Shown here: positions 16,525-24,261 of the stretch, one piece after another | Numbering within the stretch: the stretch's first letter is position 1 | Layout: each line of letters begins with the position of its first letter | Origin: Thermus caliditerrae | GTDB taxonomy: Bacteria > Deinococcota > Deinococci > Deinococcales > Thermaceae | DNA: 64,000 nucleotides | Direction of reading: 5' to 3' | NCBI RefSeq assembly: GCF_021462525.1 | Contig: NZ_JAKEDT010000010.1 | Span: 1 to 64,000 of the forward strand | Notes under the pieces: generated by a model | Databases searched by the model: none | The model's input: only the letters and a program-made list of their open reading frames with translations | What the model was told of the DNA's origin: nothing | Position numbers and translations under genes: made by a program

Positions 16525-16742
16525 GTCTCCTCCCTTTCCTCCTCAGGACCGTACCCGGCAAACCCGACTCCCCCATCCAGGGAAGTCCCTGGCCCTTTCC
16601 AGCTGGCCTCCTTCTCCACCCTTAGCTCCTCCTCACTTTGGCAGGCAGTGACAAAGGGAGCGGGGTGGCCCAAAGCCCTTTGCCACTGGGCCCTCTTGGC
16701 CCAGAAGCCCCTTGTTAAAACCCTCCTCGTCAAGGCTCTCAC
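16521..16742 (-). CDS. possible small protein at the head of the envelope operon (73 aa)
   Basis: A 73-codon frame begins at a GTG with an AAAGGAAG leader and ends in an ATGA overlap with the next gene, which would suit translational coupling. Its composition (basic first half, acidic second half) shows no family features, and it could be a chance frame in the operon leader. Confidence 0.3.
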   Translation of the reverse strand: MRALTRRVLTRGFWAKRAQWQRALGHPAPFVTACQSEEELRVEKEASWKGPGTSLDGGVGFAGYGPEEEREET

Positions 16743-16807
16743 CTTCCTTTCCCACTTCCCACCTTAGGCCGGGGGCCTTACAAACCCCTTAAACGGGCGG
16801 GGGCCGG

Positions 16808-16813
16808 TATAGT
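16808..16813 (+). promoter_or_regulatory. -10 box for the M3 peptidase gene (leaderless)
   Basis: TATAGT stands 7 bases before ATG 16821, so the transcript would start at or very near the start codon. Leaderless messages of this kind are common in Deinococcota. A clear -35 box is lacking. Confidence 0.4.
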
Positions 16814-16820
16814 GGGCAGC

Positions 16821-18536
16821 ATGGAGTGGGACCTTTCCGACCTGTACGGAGGCCCCGACGACCCAAGCCTCGAGGCCGACCTCACCCAAGCCCTCCACCT
16901 GGCAGAAGGGCTGGACCCCAAGGACCTCCTGGACCCCAAGCGGGCAGAAGCCCTTTTCCGCCGCTATGAGGAAGCCTTGGAGAAGGCCTACAAGCCCTTG
17001 AACTACGCCTCCCTCTTCTTCGCCACCCGCACCCAAGACCCCGCCGCCAAGGCCCTTCTAGACCGGGTGCGGAACCGCTACACCGAGGTGCGCAACCGCC
17101 TCCTGCCCCTCGAGGTGGCCCTGCGCAAGCTCCCCGAGGAGGCCTTTCAGGCGCTTCTAGCGGAGCCCGGCCTCGCCGACCTCCGGCACTTCCTGGAGGT
17201 CCAGCGGGCCTACGCCCCCCACACCCTCTCCGAGCGGGAGGAGGAGCTTCTAAACCTCAAGGGCCTGGTGGGCAGAAGCGCCTGGAGCCAGTTCTACACC
17301 GAGTACACGGGCCGCTTCCGCTTCCCCGTGGGGGGCAAGGAGCTCACGGAGATGGAGGTGCGGGCCCTAAGGCGCGACCCCGACCCCGAGGTGCGGCGGG
17401 AGGCCCACCGGGTGCTCTACGGCAAGCTCTTGGCCGAAGCGCCCACGCTGAGCGCCGTCTTCAACGCGGTCTATTTGGACTACCTCCAGGACCTGCGCCT
17501 TCGGGGCTACCGCCATCCCTTGGAGCCCGTGGCCCTCCGGGACGAGGTGGAGGTGCGGGACATCGAGGCCCTCCTCGAGGCCACCCGGGCCCACTACGGC
17601 CTGGTGGAGGCCTACTACCGCTGGAAGGCCCGGCGGCTTGGGCAGGAGAAGGTGGCAAGCCCCGACCTCCTGGCCCCCCTGAGCCGGGAAAAGCCCAAGG
17701 TGCCCTTTGCGGAGGCCAAGGCGCTGGTCCTGGAAGCCTTCCGCCGCTTCTCCCCCCAGGTGGAGGAAATCGCCCGGGAGTTCTTTGAACGGCGCTGGAT
17801 CGACGTCTACCCCCGCCCCGGCAAGCGGGGTGGGGCCTTCTGCTCTGGGGGGCTTCCCTCCACCCACCCCTACGTCCTCCTCAACCACACCGACGACCTG
17901 GACGCCGCCCACACCCTGGCCCACGAGCTCGGGCACGGGGTGCACTTCTACCTGGCCCGCCGGCAGCGCCTCCTCAACTTCGGGGCCTCCACCCCCCTGG
18001 CGGAGACGGCCAGCGTCTTCGCGGAAATCCTCCTGGACGACCTCCTCTTAGAAAAGCTTCCCGAGGAGCAAAAGACCCTCCTCCTGGCGGAAAGGGTGGA
18101 GGACGCCGTCAACACCCTCTTCCGCCAGGTGATGTACACCTTCTTTGAGCGCAGGAGCCTCGAGGCCCGCCGGGAAGCCGCCCTTTCCCCTGAGGCCTTC
18201 CACGGAATCTGGCAGGAGGAACAGGCGCAGCTTTACGGGGAGGCCGTGGAGTGGACGGAGCTGGACCAAGCGGCCTGGGCGGGCATCCCCCACTTCGTCC
18301 ACTACCGCTTCTACACCTACAGCTACGCCCTGGGCTACCTGGTGGTCCTGGCCCTTTACGGCAAGTACCGGGAGGAGGGGGAGGCCTTCGTGCCCAAGTA
18401 CCTGGGGGTCCTCGAGGCGGGGGAAAGCCAAAGCCCCAAGGAGATCCTGGCCAAGGCCGGGGTGGACCTGGCCTCGGAGGCCTTCTTCCGGTACGGCTTT
18501 GGCGTTTTGGAGTCTTGGCTCAAGGCCCTCCCCTGA
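16821..18536 (+). CDS. M3 family oligoendopeptidase (PepF-like zinc peptidase)
   Basis: This cytoplasmic zinc metallopeptidase trims oligopeptides. The thermolysin-type zinc motif is H368-E-L-G-H372 in LAHELGHGVHF, with the third ligand Glu in LAETASVFAEIL about 25 residues later. The N-terminal helical domain and the start MEWDLSDLYGG match the PepF/M3 family, and the 571-aa length is normal. The start at 16821 is preferred over GTG 16812 because of the leaderless promoter. The C-terminal YSYALGYLVVLALYGKY block is also typical. Confidence 0.93.
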   Translation: MEWDLSDLYGGPDDPSLEADLTQALHLAEGLDPKDLLDPKRAEALFRRYEEALEKAYKPLNYASLFFATRTQDPAAKALLDRVRNRYTEVRNRLLPLEVALRKLPEEAFQALLAEPGLADLRHFLEVQRAYAPHTLSEREEELLNLKGLVGRSAWSQFYTEYTGRFRFPVGGKELTEMEVRALRRDPDPEVRREAHRVLYGKLLAEAPTLSAVFNAVYLDYLQDLRLRGYRHPLEPVALRDEVEVRDIEALLEATRAHYGLVEAYYRWKARRLGQEKVASPDLLAPLSREKPKVPFAEAKALVLEAFRRFSPQVEEIAREFFERRWIDVYPRPGKRGGAFCSGGLPSTHPYVLLNHTDDLDAAHTLAHELGHGVHFYLARRQRLLNFGASTPLAETASVFAEILLDDLLLEKLPEEQKTLLLAERVEDAVNTLFRQVMYTFFERRSLEARREAALSPEAFHGIWQEEQAQLYGEAVEWTELDQAAWAGIPHFVHYRFYTYSYALGYLVVLALYGKYREEGEAFVPKYLGVLEAGESQSPKEILAKAGVDLASEAFFRYGFGVLESWLKALP

Positions 18537-18550
18537 GCCAGAATAGGGGG

Positions 18551-19606
18551 ATGGACCTCGTCTTTCGCCCCGAGCGCTACCCCTTTCTCACCCAAGACCT
18601 CCCCGGGGTGGGGGGCACGATCCGCCTCCTCCCCGAGGACTTCCAGGTGGAGGAGGTGCCCGCCTACCTGCCCAGCGGGGAAGGGGAGCACCTCTACCTC
18701 CTCCTGGAGAAGGAAGGCCTCACCACCAGACAGGTCTTGGAGTTTCTGCGGGACGAGGTGGGGGTGCCGGAAAAGGAGATCGGGGTAGCGGGGCTCAAGG
18801 ACAAGCACGCCAAAACCCGCCAGTGGTTCTCCATCCCCCGCCAGCACGAGGACGCCCTCTGCCTTTTGGAAAACCTCCGCGGGGTGAGGCTTTTGGACAC
18901 GGGCCTCCACACCAACAAGCTCCGCACCGGCCACCTCAAGGGCAACCGCTTCCGCATCCTCATCCGAGGGGCAAAGGACAGGGAAAAGGCAGAAGCTATC
19001 CTAAAAGCCCTGGCGGAGAAGGGCCTACCCAACTACTACGGCCCCCAGCGCTTCGGCCTGGGGGGCCTGAACCCCGTGCGGGGCTACGAGCTGGTGAAGC
19101 GGGGCAAGGGCCGGGGTAGCCCCTGGCTCAAGCGCTTCCTGGTGGGAAGCCTCCAGAGCCTCCTCTTCAACGACTGGGTGGCCCTGAGAATGGCGCGGGG
19201 CCTTTACGACCGAGTCATCCCCGGGGATTGGGCCAAGAAACACTCCACGGGAGGGGAGTTTCTGGTGGAACGGGAAGAGGAGGCGGAAAGGGCCCTCAGG
19301 CTGGAGATCAGCGCCACGGGGCCCCTCTTCGGCAAGAAGTACCCCGAGGCCCAAGGGGAGGCCAGGGCGCTGGAAGACGAAATCCTGGCCCGCTACGGCC
19401 TCCGGCGCGAGGACTTCGCCCTCAGGCGGGGGGCACGGCGCCCCATCCGGGTTCCTCTCCAGGAGTGGCGGGTGGAGAAGGTTCCCGAGGGGCTTTGGCT
19501 CGCCTTCTTCCTCCCCAAAGGCTCCTACGCCACCAGCCTCCTGAGGGAGGTGATGAAGGTGGAGGTGGACGCCCCGGAGGGGGGGCTGACAGAAGAAGGA
19601 GAATAG
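18551..19606 (+). CDS. truD: tRNA pseudouridine(13) synthase TruD
   Basis: It isomerises U13 of tRNA to pseudouridine. The catalytic aspartate is Asp84 in GLKDKHAKTRQ. The family block LPEDFQVEEVPAYLPSGEGEHLYL opens the protein, and NYYGPQRFG, GSLQSLLFNDW and the TRUD insertion domain follow. The 351-aa length is usual. ATG 18551 follows AGGGGG and lies 14 bases after the peptidase stop, so the two genes are probably co-transcribed. The open frame runs 300 bases upstream but that part overlaps the peptidase gene. Confidence 0.95.
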   Translation: MDLVFRPERYPFLTQDLPGVGGTIRLLPEDFQVEEVPAYLPSGEGEHLYLLLEKEGLTTRQVLEFLRDEVGVPEKEIGVAGLKDKHAKTRQWFSIPRQHEDALCLLENLRGVRLLDTGLHTNKLRTGHLKGNRFRILIRGAKDREKAEAILKALAEKGLPNYYGPQRFGLGGLNPVRGYELVKRGKGRGSPWLKRFLVGSLQSLLFNDWVALRMARGLYDRVIPGDWAKKHSTGGEFLVEREEEAERALRLEISATGPLFGKKYPEAQGEARALEDEILARYGLRREDFALRRGARRPIRVPLQEWRVEKVPEGLWLAFFLPKGSYATSLLREVMKVEVDAPEGGLTEEGE

Positions 19607-19628
19607 GGAGGGCCTAGGCCCTCCCTAT
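19603..19628. terminator. 26-bp perfect palindrome between convergent genes
   Basis: A 26-base perfect palindrome centred on CCTAGG, with arms ATAGGGAGGG and CCCTCCCTAT, contains the truD stop codon. It faces the end of the convergent gene at 19642, so it can act as a bidirectional terminator. Confidence 0.65.
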
Positions 19629-19641
19629 GGGCTCCCATCCC

Positions 19642-20076
19642 CTAGAAGCGGTAGCCCAGCTTCATCTGGGCGGCGAGGGTGCCCCCGGCCAAGCCCAGGT
19701 CCCCGCCCAGGAAGGCGGGCAGGCCTAAAACCGCCTTCAGGTCGTACTCCGCATCGGCGCGGAAGTAGAAGTTGGCGCTCTGGAAGCCGGGGAAGGCCAC
19801 CCCCAGGCCCACCCCCCCGTTCAGCCCCTCGGCCAGGGGGTAAAGGTAGCGGAAGAGGAAGGCCCCGTTCACCGCCCCGTTCGTCACATAGGCCACGTCC
19901 AGGGTGGGCCGCACCTCCCCCACAGGCGGCTGGAAGAGCAGGCAGTGCCAAGAAAGCTCGGCGCCGAAACCCTGGGTACCTCCCACCACTGCCAGGGAGG
20001 GCTTGAGGTTTTCCACCGAGAACTGGGCAGAAGCCATGCCTAAAACGAGAAGCAAAAGAGCCAACAGTCTCCGCAT
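19642..20076 (-). CDS. small exported beta-barrel-like protein (144 aa)
   Basis: I chose ATG 20076 because it starts directly with a signal peptide (MRRLLALLLLVLGMASAQ). The mature part is a series of alternating strands rich in Gly, Phe and Tyr, and the protein ends in GYRF. A terminal aromatic after amphipathic strands is typical of outer-membrane barrels. The short length would allow about eight strands. No specific family is recognised. Confidence 0.65.
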   Translation of the reverse strand: MRRLLALLLLVLGMASAQFSVENLKPSLAVVGGTQGFGAELSWHCLLFQPPVGEVRPTLDVAYVTNGAVNGAFLFRYLYPLAEGLNGGVGLGVAFPGFQSANFYFRADAEYDLKAVLGLPAFLGGDLGLAGGTLAAQMKLGYRF

Positions 20077-20101
20077 AAACCTACCTCCAGTAGGTAGGGT
20101 A

Positions 20102-20464
20102 TCAAACAAGCTGGGCACAGCGCAACCCTTCGCCTATATCTTTCCCAGAAAAGACCGCATACCCCCTCTCTGCCAGCGCCTCTCCCACCGCCTCCCCCAG
20201 GCCCCGCACCAGGATGGGGGGCGAGCCGAGGTTGGTCATGACCACAAAGCCCGCCACGTACTCGGCTAGCTCCTCGGGGCTCATCTTAGGCCCTCCGGTG
20301 CGCCCGTGGCCCGGGAGGTCCAGGAGGTAAAAGGTGTAGCCCTGAGGGAGTTCCTCCGGCCACAGGCTGGCCTCCTCCGCCAGCAGGAGGACGGCAGGAC
20401 CCCGGCCCACCCGGTCAAAGACCAGGTTCAGGCCGTATAGGTGCAGGTAGCCCGTGCGCCTCAT
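20102..20464 (-). CDS. mini alpha/beta-hydrolase-like protein lacking the nucleophile (120 aa)
   Basis: It begins by an ATGA-type overlap with the neighbouring hydrolase gene. The fold pattern of an alpha/beta-hydrolase is visible: a first strand pair, oxyanion-region YTFYLLDLPGHGRTGGPKMS, then ILVRGLGEAVGEAL where a nucleophile elbow (GxSxG) should be. The Ser position is occupied by Leu, and no catalytic His follows, so it is probably not a hydrolase in its own right. It may be a partner subunit of the adjacent product. Confidence 0.65.
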   Translation of the reverse strand: MRRTGYLHLYGLNLVFDRVGRGPAVLLLAEEASLWPEELPQGYTFYLLDLPGHGRTGGPKMSPEELAEYVAGFVVMTNLGSPPILVRGLGEAVGEALAERGYAVFSGKDIGEGLRCAQLV

Positions 20465-21093
20465 AAGGCCAGCCCACCCGGTAGGGGACGAAAGCCCTCT
20501 CCCGACACGAAGTCCTTCACCAGGTCCAAGACCTCCTCCCTTGCTTCCCAAGGCACAAAGTGGCCCGCCCCCTCGAGGGCAAAGCGCACCGCCTCCCCCT
20601 TGGCGAAGTCCGCCACCTCCTTGCCGTAAAAAGGAGGGGTAAAGGCGTCCCAGGCCCCCTGGATCACCAGCACCCGGGCCCCCGTGCCCCGCAGCCAGCG
20701 GCGCTCGTCCCCCAAGGCCTCCACCCGGGAGAGCCAGGCCTCCACCCCCTCCCGGGAAAGCCCCTCCCGCCAGGCGGCGAAGATCTCCTCGTCACCCACG
20801 CTCTCCGGTCCGAAGAAAAGGGCCCGGCCCACCTGGGCGAAGCCCTCCACCCCGCCCCGCTCTAGGCCAAAGCGGAGCGCTGCCACCTTCGCCGCCAAGA
20901 GGGCGTCCTTCCGCACGATAGGCGAAAGCAGAACCAAGCTTTTGGCCTGCTCGCGGAAGGCCACCTGCAAGGCGGGGATCGCCCCCTCCCCGAAGGCCAC
21001 CAGGTGAAGCCCCTCTTCCGCCGGAAGCCCGGCGAGAAAGTCCAGGCCGCTGGGAGGAGCCAGCAGCCCGGGGAACAGGCGCAGGTCAGCCAC
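20461..21093 (-). CDS. alpha/beta-hydrolase fold protein with an altered nucleophile elbow
   Basis: This has the core of an alpha/beta-hydrolase: LHLVAFGEGAIPAL at the elbow, an acid-bearing strand VLVIQGAWDAFTPP and the histidine loop GAGHFVPWEA. The elbow reads F-G-E-G, without Ser, Cys or Asp at the nucleophile position, while the Asp and His remain. I use GTG 21093 as start (MADLRLFPGLL), since a -10 box on this strand lies 7 bases upstream. An ATG at 21117 would place that promoter inside the gene. It is co-transcribed with the mini-hydrolase and may be a binding protein or an enzyme with a shifted nucleophile. Confidence 0.75.
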   Translation of the reverse strand: MADLRLFPGLLAPPSGLDFLAGLPAEEGLHLVAFGEGAIPALQVAFREQAKSLVLLSPIVRKDALLAAKVAALRFGLERGGVEGFAQVGRALFFGPESVGDEEIFAAWREGLSREGVEAWLSRVEALGDERRWLRGTGARVLVIQGAWDAFTPPFYGKEVADFAKGEAVRFALEGAGHFVPWEAREEVLDLVKDFVSGEGFRPLPGGLAL

Positions 21094-21100
21094 GGCCTTC

Positions 21101-21108
21101 TTTATACT
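21101..21108. promoter_or_regulatory. overlapping divergent -10 boxes
   Basis: The octamer TTTATACT holds TATACT on the plus strand (8 bases before the thioesterase ATG) and TATAAA on the minus strand (7 bases before the hydrolase GTG). The two genes would therefore share one promoter core and both be leaderless. Confidence 0.45.
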
Positions 21109-21115
21109 CCAGGGC

Positions 21116-21520
21116 ATGGAACTGGACCGCGTCCTCGGTCGGGAAACCCTGGACAGCACCCTGGGGGTGCGCTACCTGAAGCTGGAGAAGGAGGAGGTGG
21201 TGGCCGAGCTGGAGGTGACCCCCAGGGTGCACCAGCCCTTCGGCTTCCTCCACGGAGGGGCCACGGTGGCCCTGGCGGAAAGCGTGGCCAGCGTGGGCGG
21301 GTTCCTGAATTGCCCCCCGGGGCATGCGGCCTTCGGGCTGGAGATCAACTGCAACCACATCCGCAAGAAGCAAGCAGGAGTCATCCGGGCGGTGGGGAAG
21401 CCCTTGCACGTGGGCCGCACCACCCAGGTCTGGGAGGTCAAGGTCTACGACGAGGAGGCAAGGCTGGTGGCGGCGAGCCGGTGCACCCTGGCGGTGGTGC
21501 CCCTAGAACCAGGTTCGTAG
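21116..21520 (+). CDS. hotdog-fold thioesterase, PaaI/EntH-like
   Basis: This small 134-aa acyl-CoA thioesterase has the hotdog helix block HQPFGFLHGGATVALAESVAS, with the catalytic Glu/Asp in ALAES. GFLNCPPGHAAFGLEINCNHIRKK forms the next strands. The pattern matches proteins that hydrolyse hydroxybenzoyl- or phenylacetyl-type CoA esters. Its 3' end overlaps that of the convergent dipeptidase gene by 18 bases. Confidence 0.85.
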   Translation: MELDRVLGRETLDSTLGVRYLKLEKEEVVAELEVTPRVHQPFGFLHGGATVALAESVASVGGFLNCPPGHAAFGLEINCNHIRKKQAGVIRAVGKPLHVGRTTQVWEVKVYDEEARLVAASRCTLAVVPLEPGS

Positions 21521-22465
21521 CCATCGAAGCCAGTTTTCCCCTAAGAAGCCCGCGTCCCCCAGGGCCCGGAGGTCCCGGTGGCGGTCCAAGCCCTGGGGAA
21601 CCCCTTCCAGGCCAAACCCCCCGTCCCAGTCGGTGCCCAGGCCCACTCCCCCTGGGCCCAGGAGGGCCTCCGCGTGGGCCTTGTGGCGGAAAAAGGCCTC
21701 CAGGGGAAGCCTGGGGTCGCCCCGCTTCCAGCCGGGGTCCAAGAAGGCGTTGAAGGGCACCAGGCCCAAGACCCCGTCCCGCTCCCCCAGGGCCGAGAGG
21801 AGCCGGTCGGAAAGGTGGCGGGGAGAGGGCACCAGGGCCCGGGCGTTGGCGTGGGTGGCGCACACCGGTCCCGGGAAGACCTCGAGGGCCTGCCAAGCCG
21901 CCTCTTCCGCCAGGTGAGAGAGGTCCAGGGCCACACCCCAACGGGCCATGGCTTCCAAAAGCATCTTGCCCCGCTCGGTGAGGGGGCCCTCCTCCGCGTT
22001 GCCCCCAGCGTAAGGGTTCCCCGTGGCCCAGGTGAGGGAAAGGAGCCGTAGACCCCGCTCCCTTAGGGGCAGGAGGTCCTCGGGGGAGGCCAGGGCGTGG
22101 GCCCCTTCCAGGAGGAGGAGAAGGCCCGGCACCCGGTCCTGGGGAAAGCGCCGGAGATGGGCTTCCAACCCGCGCCCATCCCGCACAAGCCGCACCAAGC
22201 CCTGGGCCTCCCAGGCCTCGTAGAGGTGAAGCTGGACCCAGACCTCCTCCTCCCAGTCCTCCCGCCTGCCCTCCCGGGGGTCCACGAAGAGGGTGGCGAA
22301 GGCCACGGCCACCCCCGCTTCCCGGAGGCTTTCCAGGGTCACCAAGGGGGTTTCGGGGTGGGGGTCCACCTCCCGGAGGCGGTCCAGGGGGAGGGTGAGG
22401 TCCCGCCCCAGGGCCCGGGCGTTATGGGCCAGGTCCAGGTGGGCGTCCACCATGACGGGCTCCAT
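21503..22465 (-). CDS. membrane dipeptidase-like metallohydrolase (peptidase family M19)
   Basis: The protein matches renal-dipeptidase-type zinc enzymes: the N-terminal H-x-D metal site (VDAHLDLAHN), a glutamate in LLLLLEGAHAL that bridges two zincs, and histidines in LDLSHLAEEA and CATHANARAL. The GLGTDWDGGFG block near the C-terminus carries the conserved aspartate. At 320 aa it is of normal bacterial size and lacks a signal peptide, so it acts in the cytoplasm on dipeptides, possibly D-amino-acid containing. The start may be the second ATG at 22453. Confidence 0.88.
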   Translation of the reverse strand: MEPVMVDAHLDLAHNARALGRDLTLPLDRLREVDPHPETPLVTLESLREAGVAVAFATLFVDPREGRREDWEEEVWVQLHLYEAWEAQGLVRLVRDGRGLEAHLRRFPQDRVPGLLLLLEGAHALASPEDLLPLRERGLRLLSLTWATGNPYAGGNAEEGPLTERGKMLLEAMARWGVALDLSHLAEEAAWQALEVFPGPVCATHANARALVPSPRHLSDRLLSALGERDGVLGLVPFNAFLDPGWKRGDPRLPLEAFFRHKAHAEALLGPGGVGLGTDWDGGFGLEGVPQGLDRHRDLRALGDAGFLGENWLRWLRTWF

Positions 22466-22479
22466 AGGGGCACTCTACA

Positions 22480-24261
22480 ATGAGGCTTGTGCGGCTTGCC
22501 GAGCTTCCTCCCCTGCCCGAGGCCCCCGGGGTCTACCTTTGGAAGCAGGGGGAAGAAGTCCTCTACGTGGGCAAGGCCAAAAACCTCAGGGCCCGGGTGC
22601 GGAGCTACTTCCATGCCGAGGGCAAGGCGGCCCGCATCGCGGAGGAGGCCACCGCCTTGGACTTCATCGCCACCCGGGACGAGGTGGAGGCCCTCCTCCT
22701 CGAGGCCAACCTCATCAAAGCCCACCGCCCGCCCTACAACGTCCTCCTCAAGGACGACAAGCACTACCCCTTCCTGAAGCTCACCCACGAGCCCTTCCCC
22801 ACCCTCCTGGTGGTGCGGCGGGTGGAGGCGGACGGGGCCAAGTACTATGGGCCCTTCCCCGAGGCCAGCGCCCTTAGGCGCATCAAAACCCTCATTGACC
22901 GCCTCTTCCCCTTGCGCAAGAACTCGGGCTACCCCATGAAAAGGAGGCGCTACCCCTGCCTGAACCACAGCATGGGCCGCTGCCTGGCCCCCTGCGTGGG
23001 CCTGGCCGACCCCGTGGCCTACGGGGAGGTGGTGCGCCAGGTGGAGGCGGTGCTGGAGGGGAAGGTGGATGGGCTCCTAAGGGAGCTGGAGGCCAAGATG
23101 CAAGAAGCGGCCAAGCGGCTGGAGTTCGAGCGGGCGGCGGAGCTCCGCGACCAGATGGAAGCCCTCAAGGCCTTCTTCTCCACCGCCCAGCAGGCCTTTG
23201 ACCCGGAGCTGGGCGACCTGGACTTCCTGGGCCTGGCCCAGGCGGGGCCTTTGGCCGTGGTGCAGCTTTACCAGGTGCGCTCGGGCCGCATCCTGGGGCG
23301 CATTAGCCGGGTGGTGGAGAAGGAGGAGACGAGCCCGGAGGAAATCCTCTGGGCCTTCCTCAGGGACCACTACCTCGAGGCCTCCCCCCTCCCTCCCCTC
23401 ATCCTCCTCCCCTTCCCCCTGGAGGACCTGGAGGGCCTGGAAGAGCTCCTCCACCGCCGGGCCGGGCGCAAGGTGGAGCTTAGGGTGCCCCAAAGGGGAG
23501 AGAAGGCGCGGCTCCTGGAGCTGGCCGAGAGGAACGCCCGGCTCGCCCTGGAAACCGAGCTCAAGCTCCGGGAGCGGCGCGGGGACCACCCCGCCCTCAA
23601 GGCCCTGCAGGAGCTCTTGGGCCTGCCCACCCGGCCCTACCGCCTCGAGGGCTACGACGTAAGCCACCTCCAGGGCCAGGCCCGGGTCTTCTCCCTGGCG
23701 GTCTTTGAGGGGGGAAGGCCCAAGCGGGCGGAGTACCGCCGGATGCGCCTCCAGGCGGGCAACGACGACTACGCCGCCATGGAGGAAGGGGTCTTTCGCC
23801 GCTATACGGGAAGCCTCAAGGACCTTCCCCTCCCCGACCTCCTCCTCATCGACGGCGGCCTGGGCCAGGTGCGGGCGGCGGAAAAGGCCCTAGAGCGGGG
23901 TGGGCTCCGCCTTCCCCTGGTGGGCCTGGCCAAGAAGGAGGAGGTCCTCATCACCCCTGAGGGGCGGGAGATCCGCCTGCCCCTCACCCACCCCGCCTTA
24001 AGGCTCCTCATCCATCTGCGGGACGAGGCCCACCAAAACGGCCTCCGCTACCACCAAAAGCGGAGGAGCCAGGAGCTATTCCAGGTGCTTGCCGGCATAC
24101 CCGGCATCGGGGAAACCCGCAAGCGCCTCCTCCTGGAGCGCTACGGGGGCCTCGAGGCCCTCAAGGAAGCGCCCTTGGAGGAGCTCGCCAGCCTCCCCGG
24201 GATGAACCGCAAGGCGGCGGAGGCTCTCAAGAGGGCGCTGGCTGGTAAGATAGCCCCCTGA
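22480..24261 (+). CDS. uvrC: UvrABC system protein C
   Basis: This is the dual-incision endonuclease of nucleotide excision repair. The N-terminal GIY-YIG domain is seen in PGVYLWKQGEEVLYVGKAKNLRARVRSYF. A cysteine cluster follows (YPCLNHSMGRCLAPC), then the UVR motif that binds UvrB (RLEFERAAELRDQMEAL, about residue 205). The RNase H-like second nuclease has GYDVSHLQG and LLIDGGLGQ, and a tandem helix-hairpin-helix lies at the end (IPGIGETRKRLLLERYGG ... LPGMNRKAAEAL). The 593-aa length is normal. The stop overlaps the argS ATG (TGATG), so the two are coupled. Confidence 0.97.
   Translation: MRLVRLAELPPLPEAPGVYLWKQGEEVLYVGKAKNLRARVRSYFHAEGKAARIAEEATALDFIATRDEVEALLLEANLIKAHRPPYNVLLKDDKHYPFLKLTHEPFPTLLVVRRVEADGAKYYGPFPEASALRRIKTLIDRLFPLRKNSGYPMKRRRYPCLNHSMGRCLAPCVGLADPVAYGEVVRQVEAVLEGKVDGLLRELEAKMQEAAKRLEFERAAELRDQMEALKAFFSTAQQAFDPELGDLDFLGLAQAGPLAVVQLYQVRSGRILGRISRVVEKEETSPEEILWAFLRDHYLEASPLPPLILLPFPLEDLEGLEELLHRRAGRKVELRVPQRGEKARLLELAERNARLALETELKLRERRGDHPALKALQELLGLPTRPYRLEGYDVSHLQGQARVFSLAVFEGGRPKRAEYRRMRLQAGNDDYAAMEEGVFRRYTGSLKDLPLPDLLLIDGGLGQVRAAEKALERGGLRLPLVGLAKKEEVLITPEGREIRLPLTHPALRLLIHLRDEAHQNGLRYHQKRRSQELFQVLAGIPGIGETRKRLLLERYGGLEALKEAPLEELASLPGMNRKAAEALKRALAGKIAP

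Noticed and set aside
16764-17036. Minus-strand 90-aa frame opposite the M3 peptidase start
   Set aside because: Overlaps a well-supported gene and its promoter; no family features.
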